From assembly GCA_002812745.2 (NCBI GenBank), contig NCSJ02000176.1, forward strand, positions 1 to 64,000: a DNA stretch of 64,000 bases. Direction: 5' to 3'. Below are positions 1 to 11,620 of this stretch, piece by piece. Source of the stretch: Scytalidium lignicola. Its lineage: Eukaryota; Ascomycota; Leotiomycetes. The first letter of the stretch is position 1. Each line of letters begins with the position of its first letter. Made by a program: the position numbers and the translations under genes. The notes under the pieces were generated by a model that worked only from the letters and a program-made list of their open reading frames with translations, was not told where the DNA came from and did not search any database.

Positions 1-1019
1 AAAATATTTACNAAAAAGCCAACAGCCGAAGGTTGTTGGCCTATTGCAGAGTTTACAGAGTCTACAGAGTTTACAAACCGTATACAACACATACAATATA
101 CAATCACACAATTGGGTGGTAATTGGGAGCATTACAGACCGTATATCACGTGCAATAAGGGGGTGCGTAGCACCCCACCTACGAGCGGAGCGAGTAGCAA
201 GCGCAGCTTGTAATAATATAAGTATACTTATACTACAATCTGCACTGCTACAATCTCATTTATTACAAATTAACAGAAGCTTCTAGTTACTTATTTAATG
301 AGATACCGCAACATACAGTATTAATCTGAGATGTAATCAGGATTGTCAATCTAGCATGGAGATTCAATTGTGTTTCACTCTACTGTACTAAGTTGTATTG
401 CTATTTATTAAGACTGGAGGTTAGCACAATGGACCTATTAGGTTTAGCGTTGCCACCTCGCGTTGCGTGCGCTCAAATATGCATGCCACACAGGTACGGT
501 AATGCCATAAACGCACTGGGTTTACAGTAGCATTGCAAGCATCGCGTAAAGGCTGAAATATACATAAGGTTTGAAATGTTGGTGCGGGTGTAGTACTTAC
601 GTTGCAAACATCGTAGAAGATGGTCTCCTCCATCTAACCTCCTGTTTTCTGAGAATATACCGTACTGAGGACCAGTATGCCATGACCGACTACTCCTCCT
701 TAATGTTCTCAACTCTCTATACCAACTAAAGCTTGAACAAAAGAGGAGGGGATCACATTGGCTAAGCGCGTCAATCGGGTCGAGTTTCCGGTAATTATTT
801 GCAGAACCTATTTGCCCTCAACTGTCAGTCTGACCAGTACCCTGCTACACGATGGGGTCTCACTTGTTCCATTTCTCCTCCTGTCCTGTACCCTCTTCTT
901 TGTATTTTTTTACCACGATTGGCAAGTATAGGCCCTTCGATACGAAATTTCCCCGACAACTCATCGTAATACTCGGCCCTGTCGTAGGCATCTTCCGCAG
1001 ACTAGGTTTTGATCGGGCG
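1..1019. other. gene-free left edge
   Basis: No convincing gene. Open frames here are short and show no family resemblance. The first 300 bases contain direct repeats of a GAGTTTACA-type word (about 51-77) and a GC-rich hairpin-like stretch around 160-215 (GGGGTGCGTAGCACCCC). A candidate LTR is listed separately. The rest shows nothing I can name. Confidence 0.6.
34..313. repeat. possible solo LTR
   Basis: The segment starts TGTTGG and ends GCAACA, so it has the short TG...CA inverted ends of an LTR, and its length (about 280 bp) is normal for one. It contains a GC-rich palindromic patch resembling in style the one in the copia LTRs further right, but it is not a copy of them. No 5-bp target duplication is visible (AAGGT against TACAG). 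It could be chance. Confidence 0.25.
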
Positions 1020-2662
1020 CTAATTAGTTTGGTCTTCATTATATCCTACTAGTAGTAGGTGTCCTGTCGATGGCTCTCGCATCAAGACGTCCCATAGCAG
1101 CATGGCCATCTGCTTCAACCGTTTTGCATCATATGGGGGGGTAGTTATGCCAATTGCGCGCAAGTACCCAAAGCCGCCCACATGAATGAACGGTGTCGTC
1201 CATGAACTACTCCACGCATTCGGCACTTTCTCACGGATGACGACTCTAAAGTGAATGACAATAGGATGTATGAGAACTGCATCTGCGTAATGCAACTCTT
1301 TGATGTTCGGCAACTCGGCCTGTGCGGCGTGGAACGCGACAAGTCCCGGCACGATGGAATCAAAGAATGTTTGCTGTTGCGTGTCGAGTCCCAGGTAACA
1401 TTGGGTGAAATGGCGCAAGCGCGCGGTTGGGTTCTTCATATTGATGATTGAGGATGGCCAGTTCTCTAATCGCTGCGGCCTCACGGACGAGAGCAGTGCA
1501 TATGCTTCATCAGAGTTCGTGCGCCGTGCAATGGTTTCCAGTGAGTCAGGGTTAAAGGTGTTAACCGTGAGGCTTTGCACGGACAGTCCGACCATGTTAG
1601 GTGAAGCAGAAGAACTTTGGCCGATGAAGCAGCGGTTCATGAGTGGGTTTTGCCTCGTCATTCCTATTGCTTGGAACGGATCAAAGGGTCCGTAGACATG
1701 AAGGCTGTCTAAGGGGTGCCGTTGAGCGAAGCGCATTACCGTTTGGCCAAGAGCAACCATAGATTGTAGCTGGGACTCCGCCGTGCAAGCCGCAGGTCGT
1801 ACATCGTATGTGAAACTGAAAACTCTGAGGGATGCAAGAGTAACACTGTCAAGTCCTTTAGCCGCCGCTAGAGGAGAGGTAAGAGTTGTGCTCAAAGACT
1901 CATTTCTGATAATTCACCTTCACAGTGTTCAATTCCAATATGCTCATGGCCATCGTGATCTAAGGCCCGTGGCATGCTAACGTGCAATCTCAGGTCGTCG
2001 ACATTTGGTACGAACTGGAGAAGCTCGCATGCCAGTCCTGGCGGCAGGTCAGGCGCAACAATGTAGAATCTGTGAACGAATGGTAACGCTGGAAGTGTGC
2101 GAAGAAGCGTGCATAAAGCTTCGACGGTTAGAGCATCCACATGCGTAGCTCGATCTTTCCAATAAGGGGCTTCTATCGACACATAGAGGTGGTTCATCGA
2201 CATGCCGGGGCTGTTAGTCCATGTAGAGAGCTCTGTAAAAAGAGCGTGTACCTGGCATATGAAGTTAAGGAGATCCGGGTTGTGATCTTTCAATGGTGTC
2301 GATGGATCTCCCCCTAGCAGTGACCATCTTTCAAGGACTTCCGAAATTTCGTCTTCTCCTGGTGGGACTGCAGAGATTGTATAATCCAGCTGTCGCAAAT
2401 TGGCGCGTCGATGGGAGTAGCGAAAGAAGGTGTGGAATTCCTCAAATTTGCTACTCTGGAAAGGCAACCTTGCGGACATCGTCCGCTCTTCGACTGCCTC
2501 TTGCCAACGGGGAGAGATTACTGCGTACCAAAAAAAGGGAATCCACATCATCCAGCACCACTGTGTATGGTTCCAGTACCAGAACTGCCGGTCGTGGTCA
2601 TTGCAATTTGCGTGCACACAGCCGGCAATGATTCGAATGATTTCCACTGGCAGGCGTTCCAT
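1020..2662 (-). CDS. F-box-like protein, reading frame split at about 1892
   Basis: Two overlapping frames on the minus strand read as one protein of about 547 residues. The first part (2662 to 1892) starts MERLPVEIIRIIAGCV, the Leu-Pro-x-Glu-Ile pattern that opens fungal F-box domains, and is followed by Trp-rich and Leu-rich sequence. The second part (1895 to 1020) carries on in another frame with a similar leucine-rich composition and no start codon of its own. The switch falls at a TTT run (CTTTGAGC). One extra T there would join the two frames smoothly, so a base-calling slip or a real frameshift is likelier than two genes. A splice variant using an AG at about 1907 is possible, but I found no good donor in phase. 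Such proteins recruit substrates to SCF ubiquitin ligases; the target is unknown. Confidence 0.55.
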
Positions 2663-3618
2663 CGGTACTGAGTTTAGATACTGGCGATCCTCCTAGATAT
2701 CGCAAGTGCGATGGAGACCGTCAGACTGGCGGCTTATTATATATCAACAGTCAACAGAAGCGGGTAGGATCGATGGTACTTTGTGAGAGGCTGCAGCCGA
2801 TTGCCCCACCATGGCGGGGAGGTACACGGCCTCCCGTGACTATCAGGCCTCAGGCCTTCAGCTTTAGCTGGGTCGTAACTGTTGAACAGGCTACGGCTAC
2901 TGTTATCATTGGTACGTACGCGAACAGTATGAATTTCAACTATCAAAAACAACTAGCTAATAACAGCTACAGCTGGGGAAATACACCCATATCATATACG
3001 CACCTGTAAACGTACGTTTCATGTGAAAATGTCTCACAGGTATGATAATTGCCCCGACTCCGACTCTATGACTTCATATGGCTTTTGCCATGGCATGTCA
3101 CGTGAGTGTATCAAATACCTGAGGCTACAACACTGATAAAGTTGCACCATCTTCAACGTTGGCTTCGCATAAGCTTCACAAACTCGTAACTTCGGTAACA
3201 GAATTTTCTGCATTGGCACTAGACTAAATTAGTAAGAATCAGTTTCAATCTAATTGCCATTCTCGGTAAGGTTTGATACAAACATTCTCTCTAGCGCCAA
3301 CCTTAATTCCCTGGCCTGGGGATTGGAGGAAGCCCCAGGAAGCCAAGGATCACCTATGGGGACGTGCAGCTACGTTGCAGGTTGCGTACCCGTACCTCAG
3401 GCAGCCACAGCGCGGGTCATCTAAATCTTCCAGACTATAATTTTACATCAATAGGAATCTATCTATTACCTTTCAAACAAAACAAAAGAACATTGTTCTT
3501 TGTAGACTAGGGTTCTATACCAGTAGCATGGCGGCCCCATTTGGGTCAAATTTCTAGGCAAGCATCGTCTATTACCTATAGATCATCCTATATACAGAGA
3601 TGTAGTGTATCCCCCCCT
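2663..3618. other. intergenic, nothing recognised
   Basis: About 950 bases between the 5' end of the F-box-like gene and the 3' end of the aldehyde dehydrogenase gene. I see no gene-like frame and no RNA fold I can support. Confidence 0.6.
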
Positions 3619-5298
3619 TTACAGGCCCACGGTGATGCTCTTGATGTTGACGTAGTCTTCCACGCCAAAGCGAGACCCTTCACGTCCAATACCGCTTTCC
3701 TTGACGCCTCCGAATGGCTGCTCACAAGCACTCACCAGTCCTACTCGCACCCCGACCATGCCAGTATCTAGAGCCTCGGCAACGCGCCACAAGCGTGAGA
3801 TGTTCTCGGTGTAGAAGTACGATGCCAGACCACTCTCTTCTGTATTGGCCAGCTCGAGGACCTCCTCTTCAGAGTCAAATGCGATTAGAGGTGCGACTGG
3901 TCCAAAGGTCTCCTCGGTTCCAAATAACATTTTCTGGGGTGAGCTGTCCAGAAGAATGGTAGGCACATAGAGATTGGGGCCCAGTGCGTGGTTGATAGAC
4001 CCTCCTTCCAGGAGCTGAGCACCATGCTCAACTGCGTCAGCCACATGACGCTGAACTTTATCTACCGCCTTCCGTGAATAGAGCGGGCCAAAATTAACCT
4101 TGGGATCCCAGACCGACCCATAGGTAAAGGTCTTGCTGAGCGTAGCCTGTAGGGTCTGGGCGAATTTCTCCATGATCGAGCGCTGGACGAAAACGCGGTT
4201 GGCACATACACACGTTTGACCCGAGGACCGAAATTTGGATGAAATCAGACCTGTATGCTGATTAGCGCCTGTGGATCATGATTGTCGGACCGGGCCTAAC
4301 TCACCATTGACAGCCAACGGGATATCAGCGTCTTCAAACACGATGAAGGGGGCATTGCCACCCAGCTCCATGCTTGTTTTCTTCAGAGACTTGGCACATT
4401 CGGAATTAAGATACTTGCCTACCGCCGTGGAGCCCGTAAAGCTCAGATGGCGCACCAACCGGTTGTGACACAGCTCTTCGCCAATCTGGGCGGACATCGC
4501 GGCATCCCCAGTGACGATGTTCAGCGTGCCTTCTGGATATCCCACCCGCTGGAACAATTTAGCAATGGCAATGGCGCACATGGGTGTCTCGGGCGCGGGT
4601 TTGAGAACGACGGTGTTGCCGGCTGAGATCGCCGCCCCGACTTTGCGCAAGATCATCGCCACGGGAGAATTCCAGGGTGTGATCGCGGCCACCACACCTT
4701 GAGGCTCGCGGATTGTAAAAATCCGATTGTTGCCACGGGCGGCCGGAATGGTTTCCCCATACAGTCGCTCGATCTCGCCTTGGAACCACTCAAGAAAACT
4801 AATACCATAGTCTACAGTGACATAGGACTCCGTAATGGGCTTTCCCAACTCCAGAGTACAGATGGCAGCCAAGTCATCGCGGTTCGCCTTGACGAGATCC
4901 GTCCATTTGCGGAGCAACTCCCTGCGCTGGCGATGTGTTGTTTGCTTATAGATCTTGAATGCCTTCTGTGCTGTATCGATAGCCGTGCTGACTTCGGCCC
5001 TGGAGACATTGGCAACGTTGAAGGCAACTGCATCGTCCTCTGGATCTGTGCTCGTCATCAATATACTCACTCCTCTTCCCTTAGCGATGGAAAGACCCTA
5101 CCATAAACCGGAAAAGTTGCACCCGAGGCAGCGGCCACCCATTGGCCGCCGATATAGGCCCGTGTATCTAGTAGGGATGGATCCTTGAACTGCAACTATC
5201 CGTCAGCCGCGCCTAGCCAGGTCAATATAAGGTTCGAGGGCAATTACCTGATAGGGAATATCCTTCTGGAGAACGGCGGTACCGGAGATACCTGTCAT
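3619..5298 (-). CDS. aldehyde dehydrogenase, succinate-semialdehyde dehydrogenase type
   Basis: NAD(P)-dependent aldehyde dehydrogenase of the GabD/UGA2 subfamily, which oxidises succinate semialdehyde to succinate in the GABA shunt. Exons read by eye: 5298-5248, about 5189-5102, about 5070-4305, 4250-3619. The 4304-4251 intron (GTGAGT...CAG) splits a Gly codon. Joining across it gives the active-site block SSKFRSSGQTCVCANRVFVQ with the catalytic Cys. The general base Glu lies in SMELGGNAPF, the Rossmann contact in SFTGSTAVGK, and the C-terminal PFGGVKESGIGREGS is intact. The first exons supply MTGISGTAVL and YIGGQWVAA, the usual ALDH opening. The splice between exons 2 and 3 (about 5101-5071) does not close cleanly in phase, so that join is uncertain. 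Length would be about 500 residues, normal for the family. Substrate is inferred from motif similarity only. Confidence 0.85.
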
Positions 5299-5515
5299 AA
5301 TGGCGTTGGATGATCAAGACTACGTTTTTATTGCTGCATTCAAATTACTCGAGCTTCGACTTCCAGGTCATCATGGTTATATGCCTTCTGGGGCTGAATG
5401 TGTGGAGAAGGGTTGACCCACATACGGAGGTCAACCGTCCGCTCGCAATCATCCACTTTTTGCCAAGCCGCTGACAAGCAATGCGGGGTAAGAGCCGGAA
5501 GGGAAGAAATAATTA

Positions 5516-5572
5516 GGCCGGAACTAAATCGACGAGTGCACTCCGTTAAATCGACAACTACAACCGATATCG
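5516..5572 (+). repeat. left terminal inverted repeat of the MULE
   Basis: Begins GGCCGGAACTAAATCGAC and ends ACAACCGATATCG-like. It matches the reverse complement of 7799-7855 at 54 of 57 positions; the three differences are G/A, C/T and T/C. Confidence 0.9.
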
Positions 5573-5681
5573 GCACAGCCTTAGGCATTGTAGGTACTCC
5601 GAATCATATACAAATTATTACAATACCAGAAGTAGAATACATGAGCTGTAATTATCCAACAACACCACCCCTTCAGGATCA

Positions 5682-7720
5682 TCATTCAGGGACCTCCACC
5701 TCAATACAATCCTGGGTTTCGTCTAGCATTGCACTGTCAGCTAAAGTAGCTGGTAATTCTATATAATCGTCCCTGTACAGTGATGATATGCCTCTCATAT
5801 AACCTCGTTTGCGAGCTGTTCTAGGCTCATATTGGTCAATATGACCTTGTTCAAAACGTAATATAGCTAACTGTGTAGTTGAAGGTGGTGACATGTATAA
5901 CTGTTCTTTAGGTATTGGTGACAGATCTACAGCTGGAAGAGCCGTGCTAAAAGGTAATTCAAAGGCTGACGCCTGGATTGTACAGCTGCATATCGAGGTT
6001 GGCGAGCCATACTTTGGTAGCTTGCTTATTTCAAAATGAAGCTTTTGCAAAGCATATCTATGGATTTGATCAATCAATTTAGCGAATCGAGGAAGATTCA
6101 CATTATGCTTTAGTCGTAATTGATCTTGAGCCACAGCTTCAGTAATTCCTCAATGCTAAGCTTTCCAGAAGAGCTCTAAACGATCGAATGCACCATTCAA
6201 ATCTCTGGTTAAACGCTGTAATCATGACTTCAAAAGTCCATGACAACCTTCAACTGAGAAGGTTACTAAAACACCAAAATGAAGGCGTCAATCCACCTAA
6301 TATCCTACTAATTTCTCTTTCCAAAGGTCGAGCCAAGTGCTCATAAAATAGTAAACCGCATTATGATTAAATTTCTTCAGTTTCTCAAGATTCTCATAGT
6401 ATTTATACTCAGTTTCAGAGTTAAAAACATCTACACAAACTTGTAGGAAGTCCTTAAATTGAAGGTGTCGTTGCTATATGCTATCTTTCCCTTTAATAAG
6501 ACTAAGGAAGCATCGTTTGGTTTTTGCTAATATATTCATATTGACATGCCAACGACAAAGGATATGAATAAAACCAGGAAACGATGCATCCAATGCTTTA
6601 ATCAAAGCTAGTTACTTATTAGTTACTATGGAGAATGGCTGTGGAATTAAATGACGTTGCATCATTCCTTGGAGATGACTGAGAACCCATTTGTATGATT
6701 TCTCTGTTTCATTTGACAAAAAGGCTATACCAACTTGAAGCACTTTGTTCTCTCCAGTAATAGCACATATATTTAGCAACGGCATGTTGAATCAGTTTGT
6801 TTTGTAAGTACAATCCATCAAAAGAACATCAGGGTTTTATTTCCATAGTTCGAGTGCTGCAAGATGGACAAATAATAGTTGAATAAAATTGTTATTGGAG
6901 TCGGTCTCATATGTTGAATTGAATCCATGTTCTTCTAGTTTACACCTGATTTGTTAGTATTCAAGCAGAGTTTTGTTCTCAGCTAGCACTTACAATAGCC
7001 ACTAAATTGGTGTCCTTTCACTTAGTTCTTGGATGCATGTAGATTGAGTCATATTGTGATGGAATACGTTCGTGTGTACGGTTGGCTACGTACGATAGCG
7101 ATATGGGAGTGTAGGTGCGATCTTTGTATGGCCGCAAAGTATAGCTGAGCAACAACCAACCAATCAAATGGCAGGGTGTGGTACAATAGGAGAAAGGAAG
7201 GTTTGGTTATGGTAACTACGATGGCTACTACTATATATACTAAGAGGTAAAGTGTGGAGAATCTNGGGGCAGCGGGGTCTCCGTATGGGGTCTCCGCTCG
7301 TGCGTATGTAGGGAATTCCCGTTCCCTACCACAATATTTGCAATATCAGTATTGATTAATTGAACGTCAGGATGATTCATGTGTAAAGCACTCAAAATTT
7401 GTGCATTAACTACCCCCGATCTCCACAAGGATTCGGCTTGATCGCAAATGACAGGGTCCAAAGAAGCAATTCTATGAGCTGAATGAGCTACTGGAGCTGT
7501 AGAGGCCATATGGTTATGTGTTCCATTCAGGACCTTCAATAACCAGGTGCCTGAGACTACATCTTTAAATGCAATTACTCTCATTTCACACCCACACTTC
7601 TTGGACCCTGACTTGTTACGTTGCCTACATGAGTGTACAATAGACCTTTTGCCCCTGGAATTGTCCTTACCAGCACAATCACAACAATATGATACAAAAT
7701 TAAGTGTTGAGGTTCAAATG
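5682..7720 (-). pseudogene. MULE transposase pseudogene (FAR1-like zinc domain, DDE core, SWIM relic)
   Basis: Read on the minus strand. The N-terminal FAR1/WRKY-GCM1-like zinc domain is clear near 7690-7500 (CDCAGK, then HSCRQRNKSGSKKCGCE, then LNGTHNH). The transposase core is recognisable around 6870-6500: LLMDCTYKTN, ICAITGENKVLQVGIAFLS, KWVLSHLQGMM, then LCRWHVNMNILAK. The C-terminal SWIM finger near 6000-5940 keeps CSC but has lost its last Cys and His. In-frame stops interrupt the core, for example TGA at 6794-6792 and TAA at 6614-6612; the first is what C-to-T mutation of an Arg codon would give. An ambiguous base lies at 7265. The protein would have been roughly 680 residues. It cannot make transposase as it stands. 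Confidence 0.85.
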
Positions 7721-7798
7721 CGCAAGGCATATCCATTGCATTTAAGAATTGAGTGTTTTCATACTAATTTGTATGTAAGCACATAGTCCGTAGGTGAG

Positions 7799-7855
7799 CG
7801 ATATCGGTTGTGGTTGTCGATTTAACAGAGTGCACTTGTCGATTTAGTTCCGGCC
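7799..7855 (-). repeat. right terminal inverted repeat of the MULE
   Basis: Reverse complement of the repeat at 5516-5572 with three transition differences. The outermost bases are ...GTTCCGGCC. Confidence 0.9.
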
Positions 7856-8367
7856 TTTATTAATACTATGCTTGTACAAACTGTTAAAGTCAGACTATAA
7901 AAGAGAAGCCTTTCAAAATGCTCCGGCGTCGTCAGATTTATATTCTGCACATGCGAAAGATCAGTTGTCAAAGATGCGTTATTACAAGCACACGCAGTGG
8001 CTTGGTTTGGTCAGCAATGGAGATGTATCAAGGTTGTAGAAAGTTCTCATCTGGAAACCATCAACACTCAACCTCTTTAATAAATCCTTTAGAGAGGAGT
8101 TCGGGCCCCCGAAAAAGACTCGAACTATCCTGGGAAAAGTACTACGTTATGTTATTACGTTAATACACTCCCCCCCTTGAATAAATATAATTGGCCTATG
8201 CGATGTCAACATATAAAAAGAGTCGAATTCTACGGCGTTCCCCGCAAAGCGCCCTTGATAAGGTGCTGATCACGTGCAGAGGGACTACTTTTCTCTTATC
8301 TATAACCTTGCCTTATCATACTTCGCACGTAGGGACGGCATTGATCGTGTATTGTTCTTTTATAGTA
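7856..8367. other. upstream region of the Zn2Cys6 gene
   Basis: About 510 bases between the MULE and the start chosen for the next gene. Longer reading upstream of 8368 is open in frame but shows no conserved sequence. No TATA box or operator stands out. Confidence 0.5.
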
Positions 8368-9986
8368 ATGACTTCAACACCACAGTTATTTACAGCAAAA
8401 GCGAGGGCTCCACGCTCGAAGTCAGGATGTATTGGGTGTAGACTTCGGAGGAAAAAATGCGGAGAAGAGAAGCCGCGTTGCGCTGGCTGCGAACGAAATG
8501 GATTGCTGTGCACTTGGCCGGTCGGGGGTAATAGCAAGCATGCAGCACTGCTACGAAGGACGAACAAGACCCATCGAGTTCCTCTACGGCAGCATGTTAT
8601 TACCTCGCCGTCTTGTCAGAATCCCGGGTCTTCCATCGACACGGCATCTTCTGCATCTTCGTGCGCATATTCTCCGATACACAGCGAGGGTGATGAAGCA
8701 AATGAGGTCCAGGCCGCTTTTTATCCCACGGCCACCGATATCTTGGGAATGATCCCAAGATCTCTAGATCCCCAGGCACTCTTCACCAATGCACTTCTCC
8801 AACATCCGGTCTCTCGCAGACTCTTTGACCACTACCTCCACAGGACGCACAAGATTATGGCTGTCTGTCATGGAAACAAGAACCCATTCGTCATGGAACT
8901 CTTACCAATGGCCATATCGAGTCGAGGGATTTTGAATGCTCTCCTTGCTTTCAGTGGAATCCACTATGCCGACCTGTTGGGAATATCCGTGGACGAGATG
9001 ACTTGGATCCACTACGGACAGGCTGTTCAAAGCCAGAAGCTTGGACTGACCCTTTTGACGCAAGGACAGAAGGAAACAGTCGTTCCATTATTGGTTACTG
9101 CTATGATGCTTTGCATTATTGAAGTGAGTCTGGTTCTTATCAGTGCTTGTTGGTTCTGTTGAGTATCGAAAGAATCTAATCTCCAGGCAGTCGTTTAGAA
9201 TCAACGCAGGAGCATTAGCTCTTCATCATCTCACGGCTGCCCGGGTCTTATTACAGGCAGCGTTGAAACTTCCATCATCACAACTTAGCGTAGAGACTGG
9301 TACATTTCTCATTGAGCGCTACTCGTATACCATGATACTTGCGCATATCACCATGGGGTCGGAGTCAGATGCCTGGGTTCTGGACGATTCTGAGATGCTT
9401 TTCCCGATTATGGAAAAGGTGTCCGATCGCCATCCGGGAATCAAATCCGGGTGTGTCCATGAACTTTTCCAGCTCATACCGAAAGTATCGATCCTTGCGA
9501 GGAAACGACAAACTGAGCTGGAGTTAGGGATTGAATCATGGGAAACTGTCTTGGAATACGTGGACTTACAAAGTAGGATTACGACTTGGAAACCCAGCCC
9601 GGGTAGCGATGAGATGCACACGCTTTGTGGGCGGCTTTATCAACAGGCACTACTCGTCTACACGGCATCATCTTTTCAAAAGCACGAAGAAGTCAAGGAG
9701 GCATTTAGAACATTTATCCCATTCCTACAAGCAATACCGGTTGATTCATCGATTTCGACAACGTTGTGCTGGCCCCTGGNCAATTTTTGGTTCCTGCGCA
9801 GAACATTGGGAACATCGGCATATTATCCGACAGCGATTGGAATCGATTTCAACGAGTTATGCAGCGCAAAGTGTGCGGGATACGACCAAATTGTTGGATA
9901 TTTTATGGTCGCAAGAAGAGCAAGGGAATCCGCTGAGTTTTGAACGCATTATGAAACAAGAAAATATGACCGTTCTATTTTTATGA
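8368..9986 (+). CDS. Zn(II)2Cys6 transcription factor, Fungal_trans_2 type
   Basis: DNA-binding regulator acting in the nucleus. Start taken at the ATG at 8368, 17 residues before the zinc cluster. The cluster SGCIGCRLRRKKCGEEKPRC continues AGCERNGLLC, giving spacing C-x2-C-x6-C-x6-C-x2-C-x6-C. An intron from 9124 (GTGAGT) to 9190 (AG) joins two phase-0 exons. The C-terminal middle-homology region ends with the typical pattern around WPLAIFGSC and RHIIRQRLESI. An N at 9780 breaks the frame. Leaving that one base out restores a continuous protein of 516 residues ending at TGA 9984-9986, so the break is probably an assembly artefact. It is convergent with the DUF3445 gene; targets are unknown. 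Confidence 0.85.
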
Positions 9987-10163
9987 GATTTCTTTTGCTC
10001 AGAAAATATTAAGAACCTTCCAAATGAATCCGGCCTCAGCCGTTACCGGTCATCTAATTACATTTGCATCTGAATCATCAAACAGTGCTCGAACCCATAG
10101 ATGATGGAATTTGAATGAGTCTTTTTTTAAGGGTTATTTGCTGTAGCAAAGTTCATGAGCAAT

Positions 10164-11620
10164 TTAGAATGGGAACGAGCTTGGCAGCTCACCATCTTCG
10201 CACAGACCTTCCTTAATCTGTTGTAGATGCAGCTGGTCTAGGTGGGGCAGCAGAAAATCGGAATAAAGATGACGGCCTTTATGTCTATACCAGAGGTGAT
10301 CAGCAAAGTACAATGGTAAACCCAGTACAGACACTCACGCTCCAGTTTCGTCATCCCAACTCCGGATCAAGCTTGCCAATCTCCCTGGAATACCAGCTTC
10401 ACCCAGGACCTCAGCAAGCGGCTCGATGTACGTGTGCACAGCCCAGACGATGGCACCGGATTTGGGCAACCTCCTCAGCGTCTGCCTTTCCTGGCGGAAG
10501 AAAAGCTGTTCAATCTTGGTGATAGGTTTGGGCGGCTTGAAAGTCTTGTACCCTTCCGTGTCAACACCTGGTCCGTGGATAATTGGGTCATAATCGTCTT
10601 CTGGGCCCATCGTGATGGCAGGCCAGTGCAACTCGTCATGGATACTGATCGCCGTTGTGTTCCGATATATGGGCGCTTCCACCTTCAGCTTGCTCAAGAA
10701 CCTGTCCAAAGGCCTCTGTAGCTGCGCTGCATAGTGAGGAACATTTCCCAAATGCAAGTCTGCGAGGCTTTTCCCTAGCTTGTCTTTCAATCGCTGTCCG
10801 CCGCCAATTCCAAGCATCATGCCACTGAGTATGTATTCATTGTTTGGGGCTTTAAGAAGAATGTTGAGATCGGCTGGTTGGAGAAGTCCAGCAACTGTCA
10901 ACGGGTCCTCTCTGGTGAGATCGTAATCAGCCTCTACAGCAGGAATTGTGATTCTGACTATGGAGCCTTCATTATACCAGCCATTATGATCGGTCTTCGA
11001 GCGGGTGATTTTGTATAGTTGGGGATATCGTCTTGAGAGGAATTCTGACAAGTCTTGGCAAAGCTCTTTAGCAGCTTCTTGGGCAGATGGAAGTGTCTTG
11101 ACAATTCTATCGCCCCTTTCAGCAAGTCTTGCAATTTTAGCACGGTGATAGCGAGGAAATTGGTTGTCAAGCTATCACTAGTTAGTAGTGATATCAGATA
11201 TAGTCGAAGGTCAACGAACTAGAACCCAGGAGTCGGCATCAAGTTTCTTGACCTCTATTGTGCTTTACCCAATGTTAGATGCTGCATGGGTCTACTAAAG
11301 ATATATTCTAGGTCTTGACTTACTGTCGAGTATATGAGTATCGAAATGCCCGATATTTTGGTGGTGGTGTCTGGTCGAGGCTGAAGCCGAGATTTGGAGA
11401 TGGTTCTGGATATTGCCATGGTTTAGATACATTCTCGTTATCTAAAATCAAGATGTCAGGTATTTGTAGACTGGCTTTCCATCACTTGTGAGAACAGTGA
11501 CTTACCATCAATTGGTTTCGGGGAGTGATAGCGACTATTTCTGGCTCTCCTCTGTCTTTGAAACAACGCAAATGCTGAAGCCACGAGCAATAGCCAACAC
11601 AAAGCTTCAAGTTGAACCAT
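10164..11620 (-). CDS. DUF3445 family haem-dependent oxidative N-demethylase-like protein
   Basis: DUF3445 includes the haem-dependent oxidative N-demethylase alpha subunit (dimethylamine monooxygenase) of bacteria. Five exons fit exactly: 11620-11506, 11441-11324, 11262-11220, 11171-10339, 10284-10164, giving 409 residues. All four introns are GT-AG. Joined exons yield the family landmarks PKYRAFRYSYTRH, EVKKLDADSWVL, LDNQFPRYHRAKIARL and the C-terminal signature RQERQTLRRLPKSGAIVWAV. The N-terminus has a hydrophobic run (ALCWLLLVASAFALF) followed by Arg residues, so the protein is probably a membrane-anchored signal-anchor type. The start codon precedes this anchor. The gene is divergent from an amino-acid permease across a 722-base spacer rich in GATA motifs, which suggests nitrogen control. 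The actual substrate (a methylated amine or amino acid) is inference. Confidence 0.85.

Larger units (their letters stand above)
5516..7855 (-). mobile_element. Mutator-like DNA transposon (MULE), inactive
   Basis: A 2.34-kb element bounded by 57-bp terminal inverted repeats that differ at only three positions, all transitions. The interior encodes a MULE transposase on the minus strand, broken by stop codons. A 9-bp target duplication, usual for the superfamily, is not evident in the AT-rich flanks, so it may have decayed or the true ends may differ by a few bases. The element sits downstream of the Zn2Cys6 regulator promoter and upstream of the aldehyde dehydrogenase. Confidence 0.85.

Noticed and set aside
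44..286. Open frame at the left edge
   Set aside because: Its start is a repeated CAGAGTTTACAGAGT-like word; the composition does not look coding.
5398..5766. 122-codon frame on the plus strand at the MULE edge
   Set aside because: It runs across the left inverted repeat into the element; accidental.
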